DNA of 5,857 nt from Streptococcaceae bacterium (GCA_031285105.1 JAITWV010000279.1:1-5857); one strand, 5' to 3'. Counted from the first letter of the stretch, positions 1 to 4,348 are shown. Program-made: numbers and translations. The notes: generated by a model not told the origin, from the sequence alone.

Positions 1-84
1 ACTCGGTTCATTACTCGGTTCATTACTCGGTTCATTACTCGGTTCATTACTCGGTTCATTACTCGGTTCATTACTCGGTTCATT
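1..84. repeat. Seven tandem 12-bp repeats inside the initiator gene (candidate origin iterons)
   Basis: The unit ACTCGGTTCATT (plus strand) is repeated seven times without a mismatch at 1-84, followed by a four-base partial copy (ACTC, 85-88). The array may continue beyond the left edge. On the minus strand each unit is exactly four codons, AAT GAA CCG AGT, so it encodes Asn-Glu-Pro-Ser with no drift even at third positions. Many phages place the replication origin, as iterons, within the initiator gene (lambda O and several lactococcal phages). An origin role is inferred from that precedent; the repeats themselves are seen directly. Confidence 0.9.
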
Positions 85-426
85 ACTCTTTATAATCGAA
101 TTATCATAAAACGATTTAAGTGGAGAACATGGTGGATAAATATCATACCGAGGGGCTGTGATATTTCTAGTTCCTTTTTCATAGGTAATTAAACCTAATT
201 TTCTCAGTTCGTCCTTAACTCGACTTAAATTGTTAACCTTCACGCCGGATTTCGTTGCTAATTTATTGTTAGGTATTGATAATAATTGAGTGGTTCTACC
301 TAGCGCATTCCAATATTGAATCAGCGAAAAGTATACAGATTTCTGATTAGCTGTTAATTCATTGGTGAGTTCCCAAGTATCAAGTTGAATAATTAAATCT
401 ATGATAGTTAAATTTTTAGGTGTCAT
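1..426 (-). CDS. Phage replication initiator (DnaD-like, N-terminal part; 3' end outside window)
   Basis: The first 142 codons are visible, starting at an ATG at 426 with an AGGAGGG ribosome site (433-439) that overlaps the stop of the DUF669 gene. The frame stays open to position 1. Residues about 18-100 look like a winged-helix DNA-binding domain: an LTANQKSVYF helix, then IPNNKLATKSGVKVNNLSR, then LRKLGLITYEKG, which is the usual wing pattern of Gram-positive phage replisome organisers related to DnaD. From residue 115 the protein becomes a pure Asn-Glu-Pro-Ser tetrapeptide repeat (seven copies, 115-142), probably a flexible linker before a C-terminal domain outside the window. Its place as last visible gene of the recombination/replication block supports a role in loading the host replisome at the phage origin. 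The winged-helix call is by motif only; the C-terminal domain is unseen. Confidence 0.8.
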   Translation of the reverse strand, partial: MTPKNLTIIDLIIQLDTWELTNELTANQKSVYFSLIQYWNALGRTTQLLSIPNNKLATKSGVKVNNLSRVKDELRKLGLITYEKGTRNITAPRYDIYPPCSPLKSFYDNSIIKSNEPSNEPSNEPSNEPSNEPSNEPSNEPS

Positions 427-437
427 CAGATGCCCTC

Positions 438-935
438 CTAGAACGGAAGGTCATCATCAGAAACATCTATCGGCATTTCACTTGCATGACTTGGAAATGA
501 GTTACTTGGGACCATCTCTTTCCATTTATGGTTAATCTGCGGGAATGCTGTTTTGTTAAAATAGTGAACACGCAAATTCGTTTCGCCATTGTACGTTTCC
601 TTGCGAAGTTTCATCTTTGCTGCTTTACCATGAAACTCTCTTAACATGTCCTCGAATGTATTAAACTCTTTTTGATCACTAATGCCAAAGCTAGAGCCAA
701 GGCCCATTAACACTCCTTGATGATAACGTCCGTCTTTCATGCGAAACATGGAATGCCAATGGTGTAAATTTTGACCTGACTGGTTCACGTCGTTACGAAC
801 GACTAAATCAAGTTGGATATATTTCTTCCCATTGTTTGTTTCCTTCTCTTCTGCAGACTGACAAACAACTTCGTAAAATCCTTCTTGTAATTCTTGAAAT
901 TCTTTTACTTCTGAGTAGTCAAATTTAAATGCCAT
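438..935 (-). CDS. DUF669 family phage protein with SSB-like acidic tail
   Basis: A 165-residue protein matching DUF669 proteins of Firmicute phages: it opens with FKFDYSEVKEFQELQEGFYEV and has a beta-rich central part. The C-terminus is acidic and ends SDDDLPF (159-165), closely resembling the DDDIPF tip by which bacterial SSB recruits DNA-repair and replication partners. This suggests a single-stranded-DNA-binding or SSB-like role in the phage recombination module, which is inference. The ATG at 935 sits two bases after the stop of the ATPase gene, with GGAG about ten bases upstream, so the two are translated from one message. The stop overlaps the ribosome site of the initiator gene. Confidence 0.8.
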   Translation of the reverse strand: MAFKFDYSEVKEFQELQEGFYEVVCQSAEEKETNNGKKYIQLDLVVRNDVNQSGQNLHHWHSMFRMKDGRYHQGVLMGLGSSFGISDQKEFNTFEDMLREFHGKAAKMKLRKETYNGETNLRVHYFNKTAFPQINHKWKEMVPSNSFPSHASEMPIDVSDDDLPF

Positions 936-937
936 AT

Positions 938-1645
938 TTATTTATCTCCATTCTTGTTTGTTATTTTATATTCGAAATTGAACAGTTCTTCAATTGGTAC
1001 TATGGTTCGTTTATCGAGCCTGTTTTTGGCGTACATGCCATCTGTTCCTTCGAGAATGACTCCACGACCGCCTGTTTGTGGGTTGACTTTAATTCTTCCA
1101 ACAACATCAGTTAATCCAACTAATTGATCTAATACTTGCGGTCTGATATAAGGTACATACTGCGTGATTAGTTGACCTGTTTCCAAATTTAAATCATGAG
1201 TGTTTTCCCAAGCGGTCATAAACACGTTGATGGGCAATGAGTAAATCTTGGTTAAAATTCTTAGAAAATAATTCGTCCATCGTCCATAATCTTGAATTTC
1301 ATTTGCGATACCATTCTTTGACTTCTTACCTTGTTCAATGAACCAGTCAGACTGAAAACTTGTTATGTTATCAATCACTAAGTTGTTATAATTTGTCAAG
1401 ACTGATTGGACTTCTTTTAAAAAATCATTGATTGATTGAGATGGATTTGAACGGTCAAATTTCACGATATCAATGTCCTTATTCCCAGCTAAAACTTTTG
1501 ATGAGTCATCCATATCAAACACTAAAGTTTTACCTGGTAGAAAATTAATCGCGGACGTTTTCCCTTGTCCAGGTTTTCCATAAAGGAGAATGCGCCAATT
1601 TTCATGACGGCTTATATCCCCAGCATTTTGAATGTTTAATGCCAT
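938..1645 (-). CDS. AAA_24 / Sak4-like RecA-fold ATPase
   Basis: A 235-residue phage nucleotide-binding protein. Walker A is GKPGQGKTS at residues 23-31 and a Walker B strand NLVIDNI lies at 88-94. FMTAWENT at 142-149 fits the next core strand. The length and motif order fit the AAA_24 family, which includes Sak4-type RAD51/RecA-like single-strand annealing proteins of Siphoviruses. The likely role is ATP-driven handling of single-stranded DNA in recombination or replication, together with the DUF669 product. The start ATG shares one base with the stop of the Gp157 gene (TAATG at 1643-1647) and has no convincing ribosome site, so translation is probably coupled. The family assignment is firm; the annealing role is inferred. 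Confidence 0.82.
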   Translation of the reverse strand: MALNIQNAGDISRHENWRILLYGKPGQGKTSAINFLPGKTLVFDMDDSSKVLAGNKDIDIVKFDRSNPSQSINDFLKEVQSVLTNYNNLVIDNITSFQSDWFIEQGKKSKNGIANEIQDYGRWTNYFLRILTKIYSLPINVFMTAWENTHDLNLETGQLITQYVPYIRPQVLDQLVGLTDVVGRIKVNPQTGGRGVILEGTDGMYAKNRLDKRTIVPIEELFNFEYKITNKNGDK

Positions 1646-2124
1646 TATCTGATACGCAAACTTTCTGATTGTTTGATTGCAGCACCAGCAACTTCAATGC
1701 CTTTTTTCAAATCAGCAAGTAGTCCTTTCTTATCGATTTTTGTAACTACCTCTGTTTTGATGTATTGCTGATCGATTAATTCTTCATTGGTGATATCTAC
1801 GCTTGGTGGGTTCTTTTGAATGGCAAACGTAAATAAAGTAGTCACAATCTTTCTCTCACCAATTGAAACTAGACTGTCTTGCAGATATTGTTTCAGTGAT
1901 TTAACCTTGTTCGTATTTGCCTGTTTTTTAGCCTGTAGACGCTTGATTTCAGCATCAATGGCTAAGTTATCGTTCTCAATGATCTTCGTAACGTGAGCAA
2001 TGTTTACAGCCTTTTCTTCGATGCTTTCTTGGATAGACATCATTGTGTCCACCCAAACTTCATCATCGATGTCCAGTTCATAAACTTCACGCCAGTTGCC
2101 TGTTAATTTGTATAAACTGCTCAT
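1645..2124 (-). CDS. Siphovirus Gp157-like protein
   Basis: 159 residues. A helical, coiled-coil-rich region covers about 30-90. It is followed by the family signature FTFAIQKNPPSVDI (98-111) and the C-terminal helix DKKGLLADLKKGIEVAGAAI (131-150). These are hallmarks of the Gp157 family, first noted in Streptococcus thermophilus phages and usually found beside the AAA_24 ATPase and DUF669, as here. Its biochemical function is not known; the conserved neighbourhood suggests an accessory of the recombination/replication complex. The start at 2124 has a strong AAGGAG (2131-2136) six bases upstream. That ribosome site falls just upstream of a plus-strand -10 box, so the two strands share this control region. 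Confidence 0.85.
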   Translation of the reverse strand: MSSLYKLTGNWREVYELDIDDEVWVDTMMSIQESIEEKAVNIAHVTKIIENDNLAIDAEIKRLQAKKQANTNKVKSLKQYLQDSLVSIGERKIVTTLFTFAIQKNPPSVDITNEELIDQQYIKTEVVTKIDKKGLLADLKKGIEVAGAAIKQSESLRIR

Positions 2125-2142
2125 TTTGTTCTCCTTGTGTGG

Positions 2143-2148
2143 TATAAT
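2143..2148 (+). promoter_or_regulatory. Extended -10 promoter facing against the early operon (P1)
   Basis: TATAAT is preceded by TGG (2140-2142), giving a perfect extended -10. The -35 region is poor, which extended -10 promoters tolerate. Transcription would start near 2155, head rightward through the 105-bp gap between two minus-strand genes and meet a terminator about 90 nt later. Confidence 0.5.
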
Positions 2149-2154
2149 TAAGAA

Positions 2155-2248
2155 AATGATTTAGATGTGGGTCTCACTTCTAAATGCACATATCTAACTA
2201 GTTTTAACGCTTTGGTCGGTTGTTGGAAACTAGTTTTTTTGTTTTTTT
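2155..2248 (+). ncRNA. Candidate small RNA with 5' stem-loop and intrinsic terminator
   Basis: No ORF fits in this stretch on either strand. A stem-loop at 2160-2184 pairs TTTAGA-T-GTG with CAC-T-TCTAAA around a GGTCT loop. A second stem pairs AACTAGTTT (2196-2204) with AAACTAGTT (2227-2235), followed by a long T tract. With the promoter at 2143 this makes a compact transcription unit of about 90 nt. It is antisense to the untranslated gap before the Gp157 gene and to the 3' end of the coiled-coil gene. The unit is inferred from signals only. Confidence 0.4.
2196..2248 (+). terminator. Rho-independent terminator (plus orientation)
   Basis: A nine-base stem, AACTAGTTT with AAACTAGTT, encloses a loop of about 20 nt and runs into seven T, one G and seven more T (2234-2248). 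The T tract lies only on the plus-strand side, so it stops rightward transcription. It overlaps the last codons of the minus-strand gene 2230-2508, whose Lys-rich end reads the same A/T run. The stem is AT-rich, so strength is uncertain. Confidence 0.6.
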
Positions 2249-2508
2249 AAACTTGCATTCTCATGACTTAAACACACATTTTTCGTATTAACTAGCTGAT
2301 ATTTACGATTTAAGTCATTGTATTGCTCATTTAAAACCACATTTTCGTGTTTAAGCTCTAAAATCTCATATTCCATTTCGATTAACTCATTCATCGTATT
2401 TTCAGCCTTTTGTTTTTCTTTTGCCCACAGATAGTGTAGTAGCAAAATCAAAAATGCTGTAAAGCCTGACGCGCCTATTACGAGTAAATCCATTATTATA
2501 GTTGTCAT
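2230..2508 (-). CDS. Small membrane-anchored coiled-coil protein
   Basis: 92 residues, not recognised as a named family. A single hydrophobic segment (about 4-28, ending HYLW) is followed at once by a basic stretch AKEKQK, which predicts that the long C-terminal part faces the cytoplasm. Residues about 35-88 are highly charged with leucine/valine spacing typical of a coiled coil. ATG at 2508 has AGGAGG five bases upstream. A second possible start at residue 6 (MDLLV) has no ribosome site. It lies between the winged-HTH gene and Gp157 in the early operon. Its role is unknown; tethering a phage complex to the membrane is one possibility. Confidence 0.7.
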   Translation of the reverse strand: MTTIIMDLLVIGASGFTAFLILLLHYLWAKEKQKAENTMNELIEMEYEILELKHENVVLNEQYNDLNRKYQLVNTKNVCLSHENASLKKQKN

Positions 2509-2520
2509 TCATACCTCCTA

Positions 2521-2546
2521 AATATCGACTGTCCAAGGGCGATATT
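2521..2546 (-). promoter_or_regulatory. Intergenic stem-loop just before a ribosome site
   Basis: AATATCG (2521-2527) pairs perfectly with CGATATT (2540-2546) around a 12-nt loop. In the minus-strand message the hairpin covers the stop codon of the upstream gene and ends just before the AGGAGG of the gene starting at 2508. There is no T tract, so it is not a terminator. It could tune translation or RNA cleavage between the two genes. Confidence 0.4.
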
Positions 2547-2820
2547 ATTTATAGTTTTTAGCCCACTCACGTACTTGATCGCGTGGGTATTTGACTGTGT
2601 TTCCATATTTAACGGTAGGCAATCCATGACCATGCTTGAACTCACGAATAAATACTTCTTTTTTTATTCCAGTAAATTCAAACATTTGTTCTTGGGTTAG
2701 GAATAAAGGGAAACTCTCATCACGTAGATTTGCGATTTCATCCCTTGCTGGTTCAATGACATCTCTACGAATTTCTTCCTTCAGTTCTTCCAAAAATCTT
2801 GCATATGGGTCCAACTTCAT
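2545..2820 (-). CDS. Excisionase/DUF771-like winged-HTH phage protein
   Basis: About 90 residues. The N-terminal third is a charged helix (FLEELKEEIRRDVIEPARDEI). The C-terminal part follows the MerR/Xis-type pattern: LFLTQEQMFEFTGIKKEVFI, then HGLPTVKYGNTVKYPRDQ and a final VREWAKN helix. It could be an excisionase, an early regulator or a DUF771-type protein. The start is ambiguous. ATG 2820 overlaps the upstream stop (TGATG), but the AAAGGAGG (2823-2830) lies only two bases away. A TTG at 2814 has ideal spacing of eight bases. A GTG at 2823 is too close to the ribosome site. Translational coupling with the gene before it is likely whichever start is used. Confidence 0.7.
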   Translation of the reverse strand: MKLDPYARFLEELKEEIRRDVIEPARDEIANLRDESFPLFLTQEQMFEFTGIKKEVFIREFKHGHGLPTVKYGNTVKYPRDQVREWAKNYK

Positions 2821-3026
2821 CACCTCCTTTGTTCTTTCATAATTTCATTTAAAATGTTAAAAGTTTCAATCATGTAAAGACCATAGTTTTTAAAATCTCC
2901 TTCATCTTCAGTAGCGCTCAATTCTTTCATATCGCCTTCAACATATCGTAGAATATACGCTTCATCTACCTCAATCCGATTTAGAATCTTTGTGAATCTA
3001 GCTTTTCGTTCTTCGTATGTTTCCAT
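2820..3026 (-). CDS. Small acidic phage protein of unknown function
   Basis: 68 residues starting METYEERKAR, with AAGGA (3033-3037) six bases upstream of ATG 3026. I chose this start because the longer upstream reading frame would run through a promoter-leader region, has no ribosome site and has an implausible basic N-terminus. The protein is predicted to be largely helical and acidic (EVDEAYILRYVEGD, SATEDEGD). No motif is recognised. Its end forms the ribosome site of the next gene: the codons for Arg-Arg-stop are AGG AGG TGA. It is thus tightly linked to the winged-HTH gene. Confidence 0.65.
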   Translation of the reverse strand: METYEERKARFTKILNRIEVDEAYILRYVEGDMKELSATEDEGDFKNYGLYMIETFNILNEIMKEQRR

Positions 3027-3041
3027 GATGATTCCTTCTTT

Positions 3042-3067
3042 CTTTACGCTTGTGTTGAGGGTGTAAT
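3042..3067. repeat. 26-bp leader element, copy 1
   Basis: It starts CTTTACGCTTGTG and ends GGGTGTAAT, and matches 3917-3942 at 25 of 26 positions (A versus C at 3058/3933). It lies about 25 bp upstream of a plus-strand extended -10 box. On the minus strand it forms the 5' leader immediately before the ribosome site of the gene starting at 3026. Confidence 0.85.
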
Positions 3068-3068
3068 G

Positions 3069-3098
3069 TTTACTACCCATTCTTATCCTTGCTATAAT
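3069..3098 (+). promoter_or_regulatory. Promoter P2 for the membrane-protein gene
   Basis: TATAAT at 3093-3098 is preceded by TGC (extended -10). A fair -35, TTTACT, lies at 3069-3074 with an 18-bp spacer. The predicted start near 3105 places the following stem-loop at the extreme 5' end of the message. The 26-bp element sits just upstream, where an activator or repressor could bind. Confidence 0.6.
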
Positions 3099-3131
3099 CA
3101 TTACAGGCATTGCAGTGCCTAATGTTTTTTT
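3099..3131 (+). promoter_or_regulatory. 5'-terminal stem-loop with T tract
   Basis: AGGCA (3105-3109) pairs with TGCCT (3116-3120) around loop TTGCAG. The outer bases CATT (3099-3102) and AATG (3121-3124) extend the stem past a two-base bulge. Seven T follow. For transcripts begun at P2 only the inner five pairs are in the RNA, so it is better read as an mRNA-protecting 5' hairpin. It could still terminate plus-strand read-through from upstream. Confidence 0.5.
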
Positions 3132-3147
3132 GGAAAGGAATAAAATT

Positions 3148-3723
3148 ATGAACCAAAAAAAATTCTTTAAAGACAAGTATTCAATGATTTTTACAACGTT
3201 GATTCTATCTTTTGGTTTTGCTTACTTCTTATTTTCTTTGCCAGATGCAGTTTTCAGAGCGTTAAAGGCGATTAAGTTAGAAAAAGAATTAGCACAAACT
3301 TTATCTGGGATAGATTGGAGTCTTATTTCAGCCAATTCTATTGAGCTATTAAAAGTTGCAATAATTTTAATAATCACTTTAATATTTTTGATGATTATTT
3401 TATTAGATCGCAATCACATAAAAATTGAACAATTTATGATTGGCTTATTAACCATCATCGCCATCTTTGCAGCATTAATATTTCCTATATCTTTTTTGTT
3501 ATCTGTTGACCCAGACACATTCAGCTTTTTTATAACCGTAATCGCTTCAATAGCAATAATGTTTTTTCCATTCAGATATTTATGGAAAATAGCTCTTAAA
3601 TCTATCCATAATTTTTTGGATAGCTCCATCGATGAAATCATTGAGCCAGACATCAAACCCGATATTTATAAGAATAAGATGAAGTACAAGCCCCATAAAC
3701 GAAAGAATAAGAAATACATGTAG
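3148..3723 (+). CDS. Four-helix membrane protein, candidate prophage moron
   Basis: 191 residues from ATG 3148, with AAAGGA (3134-3139) eight bases upstream. The in-frame GTG at 3115 lies inside the leader hairpin and lacks a ribosome site. Hydrophobic segments lie at about 12-32, 66-87, 95-119 and 124-146. They are followed by an acidic amphipathic stretch (LDSSIDEIIEPDIKPDI) and a very basic tail (KPHKRKNKKYM). No family is recognised. It is inserted against the direction of the early operon with its own promoter and leader, so it could be expressed in the lysogen. That placement is typical of morons such as superinfection-exclusion or phage-defence membrane proteins; the function is inference. 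No clear terminator follows. Its last 144 bases overlap an antisense small ORF. Confidence 0.7.
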   Translation: MNQKKFFKDKYSMIFTTLILSFGFAYFLFSLPDAVFRALKAIKLEKELAQTLSGIDWSLISANSIELLKVAIILIITLIFLMIILLDRNHIKIEQFMIGLLTIIAIFAALIFPISFLLSVDPDTFSFFITVIASIAIMFFPFRYLWKIALKSIHNFLDSSIDEIIEPDIKPDIYKNKMKYKPHKRKNKKYM

Positions 3724-3732
3724 ACTATCCAT
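3580..3732 (-). CDS. Possible 50-residue membrane peptide, antisense to the membrane-protein gene
   Basis: ATG 3732 is four bases after the stop of the gene 3737-3907. A good GAGGAG (3740-3745), formed by the last sense codons of that gene, lies seven bases upstream. The peptide starts MDSLHVFLILSFMGLVL. It has one strong hydrophobic segment (about 5-27), then an amphipathic part with acidic and basic residues (DVWLNDFIDGAIQKIMDRFK). Spacing and ribosome site are what an operon gene would show. However, 144 of its 153 bases lie opposite the plus-strand membrane-protein gene, so its hydrophobicity could be a by-product of that sequence. It is plausible but unproven. Confidence 0.4.
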   Translation of the reverse strand: MDSLHVFLILSFMGLVLHLILINIGFDVWLNDFIDGAIQKIMDRFKSYFP

Positions 3733-3736
3733 TTAA

Positions 3737-3907
3737 TCACTCCTCATATTCAGTTTCATTAAGCCCTTTAATATCCACCAAAAGTTCGAGCTTCAACTTG
3801 CTGATATCTCCCACAGATGATTCAAGTTTGATTGCTTGAACTCCTTTTATTGATTGTCCATCTAATAAAACTTCTCCATTTTTGAAACTAAGTTCATGAA
3901 TTGGCAT
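3737..3907 (-). CDS. Small phage protein of unknown function (56 residues)
   Basis: It starts MPIHELSFKNGEVLLDG and ends LNETEYEE. ATG 3907 has a near-perfect AAAGGAGG (3913-3920) five bases upstream, and codon use looks normal. The alternating hydrophobic pattern (ELSFKNGEVLLDG, VQAIKLES, KLKLELLVDI) predicts a small all-beta protein. The fold resembles short early proteins seen in Firmicute phages, but no named family is assigned. It is the second gene of the early operon after the Cro-like gene, separated from it by 180 bp that carry a plus-strand leader. Its 5' untranslated region contains the 26-bp element. Confidence 0.7.
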   Translation of the reverse strand: MPIHELSFKNGEVLLDGQSIKGVQAIKLESSVGDISKLKLELLVDIKGLNETEYEE

Positions 3908-3916
3908 ATTATCCTC

Positions 3917-3942
3917 CTTTACGCTTGTGTTGCGGGTGTAAT
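3917..3942. repeat. 26-bp leader element, copy 2
   Basis: Direct repeat of 3042-3067, 25 of 26 bases identical. It again lies about 22 bp upstream of a plus-strand TGCTATAAT and directly before the ribosome site of a minus-strand gene (ATG 3907). The distance to the following plus-strand ATG is 106 bp in both copies. Confidence 0.85.
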
Positions 3943-3961
3943 TCTGTGATTTCCCTTTACA

Positions 3962-3970
3962 TGCTATAAT
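3962..3970 (+). promoter_or_regulatory. Extended -10 promoter P3
   Basis: TGCTATAAT is identical to the extended -10 of P2. The -35 region (around 3942-3947, TTCTGT) is weak. Predicted start is near 3977, at the foot of the following hairpin. Confidence 0.55.
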
Positions 3971-3976
3971 TATTTA

Positions 3977-3998
3977 TAGCGACTTTGCCGAGTCGTTA
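3977..3998 (+). promoter_or_regulatory. 5'-terminal stem-loop of the P3 transcript
   Basis: TAGCGACT pairs with AGTCGTTA (eight pairs, one G-T) around the hexaloop TTGCCG, which differs by one base from the TTGCAG loop of the P2 leader. It should form at the very start of the message. There is no T tract, so it is not a terminator. Confidence 0.55.
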
Positions 3999-4022
3999 AG
4001 TAATTATGAAAGGAGTAATTTT

Positions 4023-4112
4023 ATGCCTAAAAACACTAAGCAAACCTCACGTAAAGTTGCTACAAATTGTGTTGCGTTTGCAATGTTTCATTTCGTGATA
4101 TTTCTAGGTTGA
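4023..4112 (+). CDS. 29-codon ORF behind leader P3, possibly a truncated gene
   Basis: ATG 4023 has AAAGGAG (4009-4015) seven bases upstream. The signals match those before the membrane-protein gene: GAAAGGA, then R TAA WW TTATG. The peptide starts MPKNTKQTSRKVAT, a basic, soluble beginning, then changes abruptly to a hydrophobic end (AFAMFHFVIFLG). The change falls where the sequence becomes an operator-like motif (4089-4103) and the 3' end of the convergent Cro-like gene. I infer that a longer gene lost its 3' part by recombination here, leaving promoter, leader and first codons. It could also be a genuine small membrane peptide. Confidence 0.4.
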   Translation: MPKNTKQTSRKVATNCVAFAMFHFVIFLG

Positions 4113-4291
4113 AAAATATCGCATAATTCTTTATTAAAGAAATTTGCGATATTAAACATTTCAGTCAACGTGAACTCACGACTGCCTTTTTCCTTTTGAA
4201 GATAAGCATTGGTGCTAATATTAATAGCTTTAGCAACTTCACTTTGAGTATATCCCATTTCTTTTCTAAGAGCATATAGTTTCGCCTGCAT
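4088..4291 (-). CDS. Cro-like XRE-family regulator
   Basis: 67 residues, essentially one helix-turn-helix domain: KLYALRKEMGYTQSEVAKAI, then NISTNAYLQKEKGSREFT, then MFNIANFFNKELCDIF. TQSEVAKAINISTNAYLQKE (15-34) is the HTH core. ATG 4291 has AGGAGG seven bases upstream; a nearer ATG at 4295 is out of frame. It is the first gene of the leftward early operon and divergent from the repressor gene, so it is expected to act as Cro, or as an early-promoter regulator, at the 4292-4508 operators. Confidence 0.85.
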   Translation of the reverse strand: MQAKLYALRKEMGYTQSEVAKAINISTNAYLQKEKGSREFTLTEMFNIANFFNKELCDIFQPRNITK

Positions 4292-4303
4292 TCATTCACC
4301 TCC

Positions 4304-4320
4304 TATCACGTTACGTGTTA
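4304..4320. promoter_or_regulatory. Operator O1 (near-perfect inverted repeat)
   Basis: TATCACG-TTA-CGTGTTA: 17 bp with seven-base arms, six of seven paired. It lies between the early-promoter -10 and the ribosome site of the Cro-like gene. It is the best-formed member of a family of TAwCACG/CGTGATA half-sites in this gap. Confidence 0.6.
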
Positions 4321-4348
4321 ATTATATCACGTTTTGTTATAAATACAA
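4321..4348 (-). promoter_or_regulatory. Early leftward promoter
   Basis: On the minus strand, TTGTAT (4343-4348), a 16-bp spacer and a perfect TATAAT (4321-4326). Operator O2 fills the spacer and O1 lies directly downstream, so repressor bound at either would block it. Confidence 0.65.
4325..4341. promoter_or_regulatory. Operator O2
   Basis: TATCACG-TTT-TGTTATA: the left arm is identical to O1, the right arm is degenerate (five of seven compared with CGTGATA). It sits inside the spacer of the leftward promoter. Confidence 0.5.

Noticed and set aside
1..88. CRISPR-like array
   Set aside because: The 12-bp repeats are directly adjacent with no spacers and stay in frame as a peptide repeat, so they are tandem coding repeats.
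158..170. 13-bp match to 4095-4107 (GTGATATTTCTAG) as another operator inside the initiator gene
   Set aside because: In a window this size one or so 13-bp match is expected by chance, and the CGTGATA core is not intact here (TGTGATA).
929..1114. Plus-strand frame opposite the ATPase gene end
   Set aside because: No ribosome site, and it lies opposite conserved family sequence; a chance frame.
3099..3131. Hairpin plus T tract as a terminator of the P2 transcript
   Set aside because: The outer pairs lie upstream of the predicted start site, so the P2 message can form only five pairs at its very 5' end. A terminator there would make the promoter futile. Kept as a 5' stem-loop with possible read-through termination.
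3222..3656. Minus-strand reading frames opposite the four-helix membrane protein
   Set aside because: They lack ribosome sites and plausible starts; best explained as mirror frames of the hydrophobic plus-strand gene. Only 3580-3732 has proper signals.
4067..4076. Third copy of the 26-bp element
   Set aside because: Only ten bases (TTGTGTTGCG) match and there is no promoter at the expected distance.
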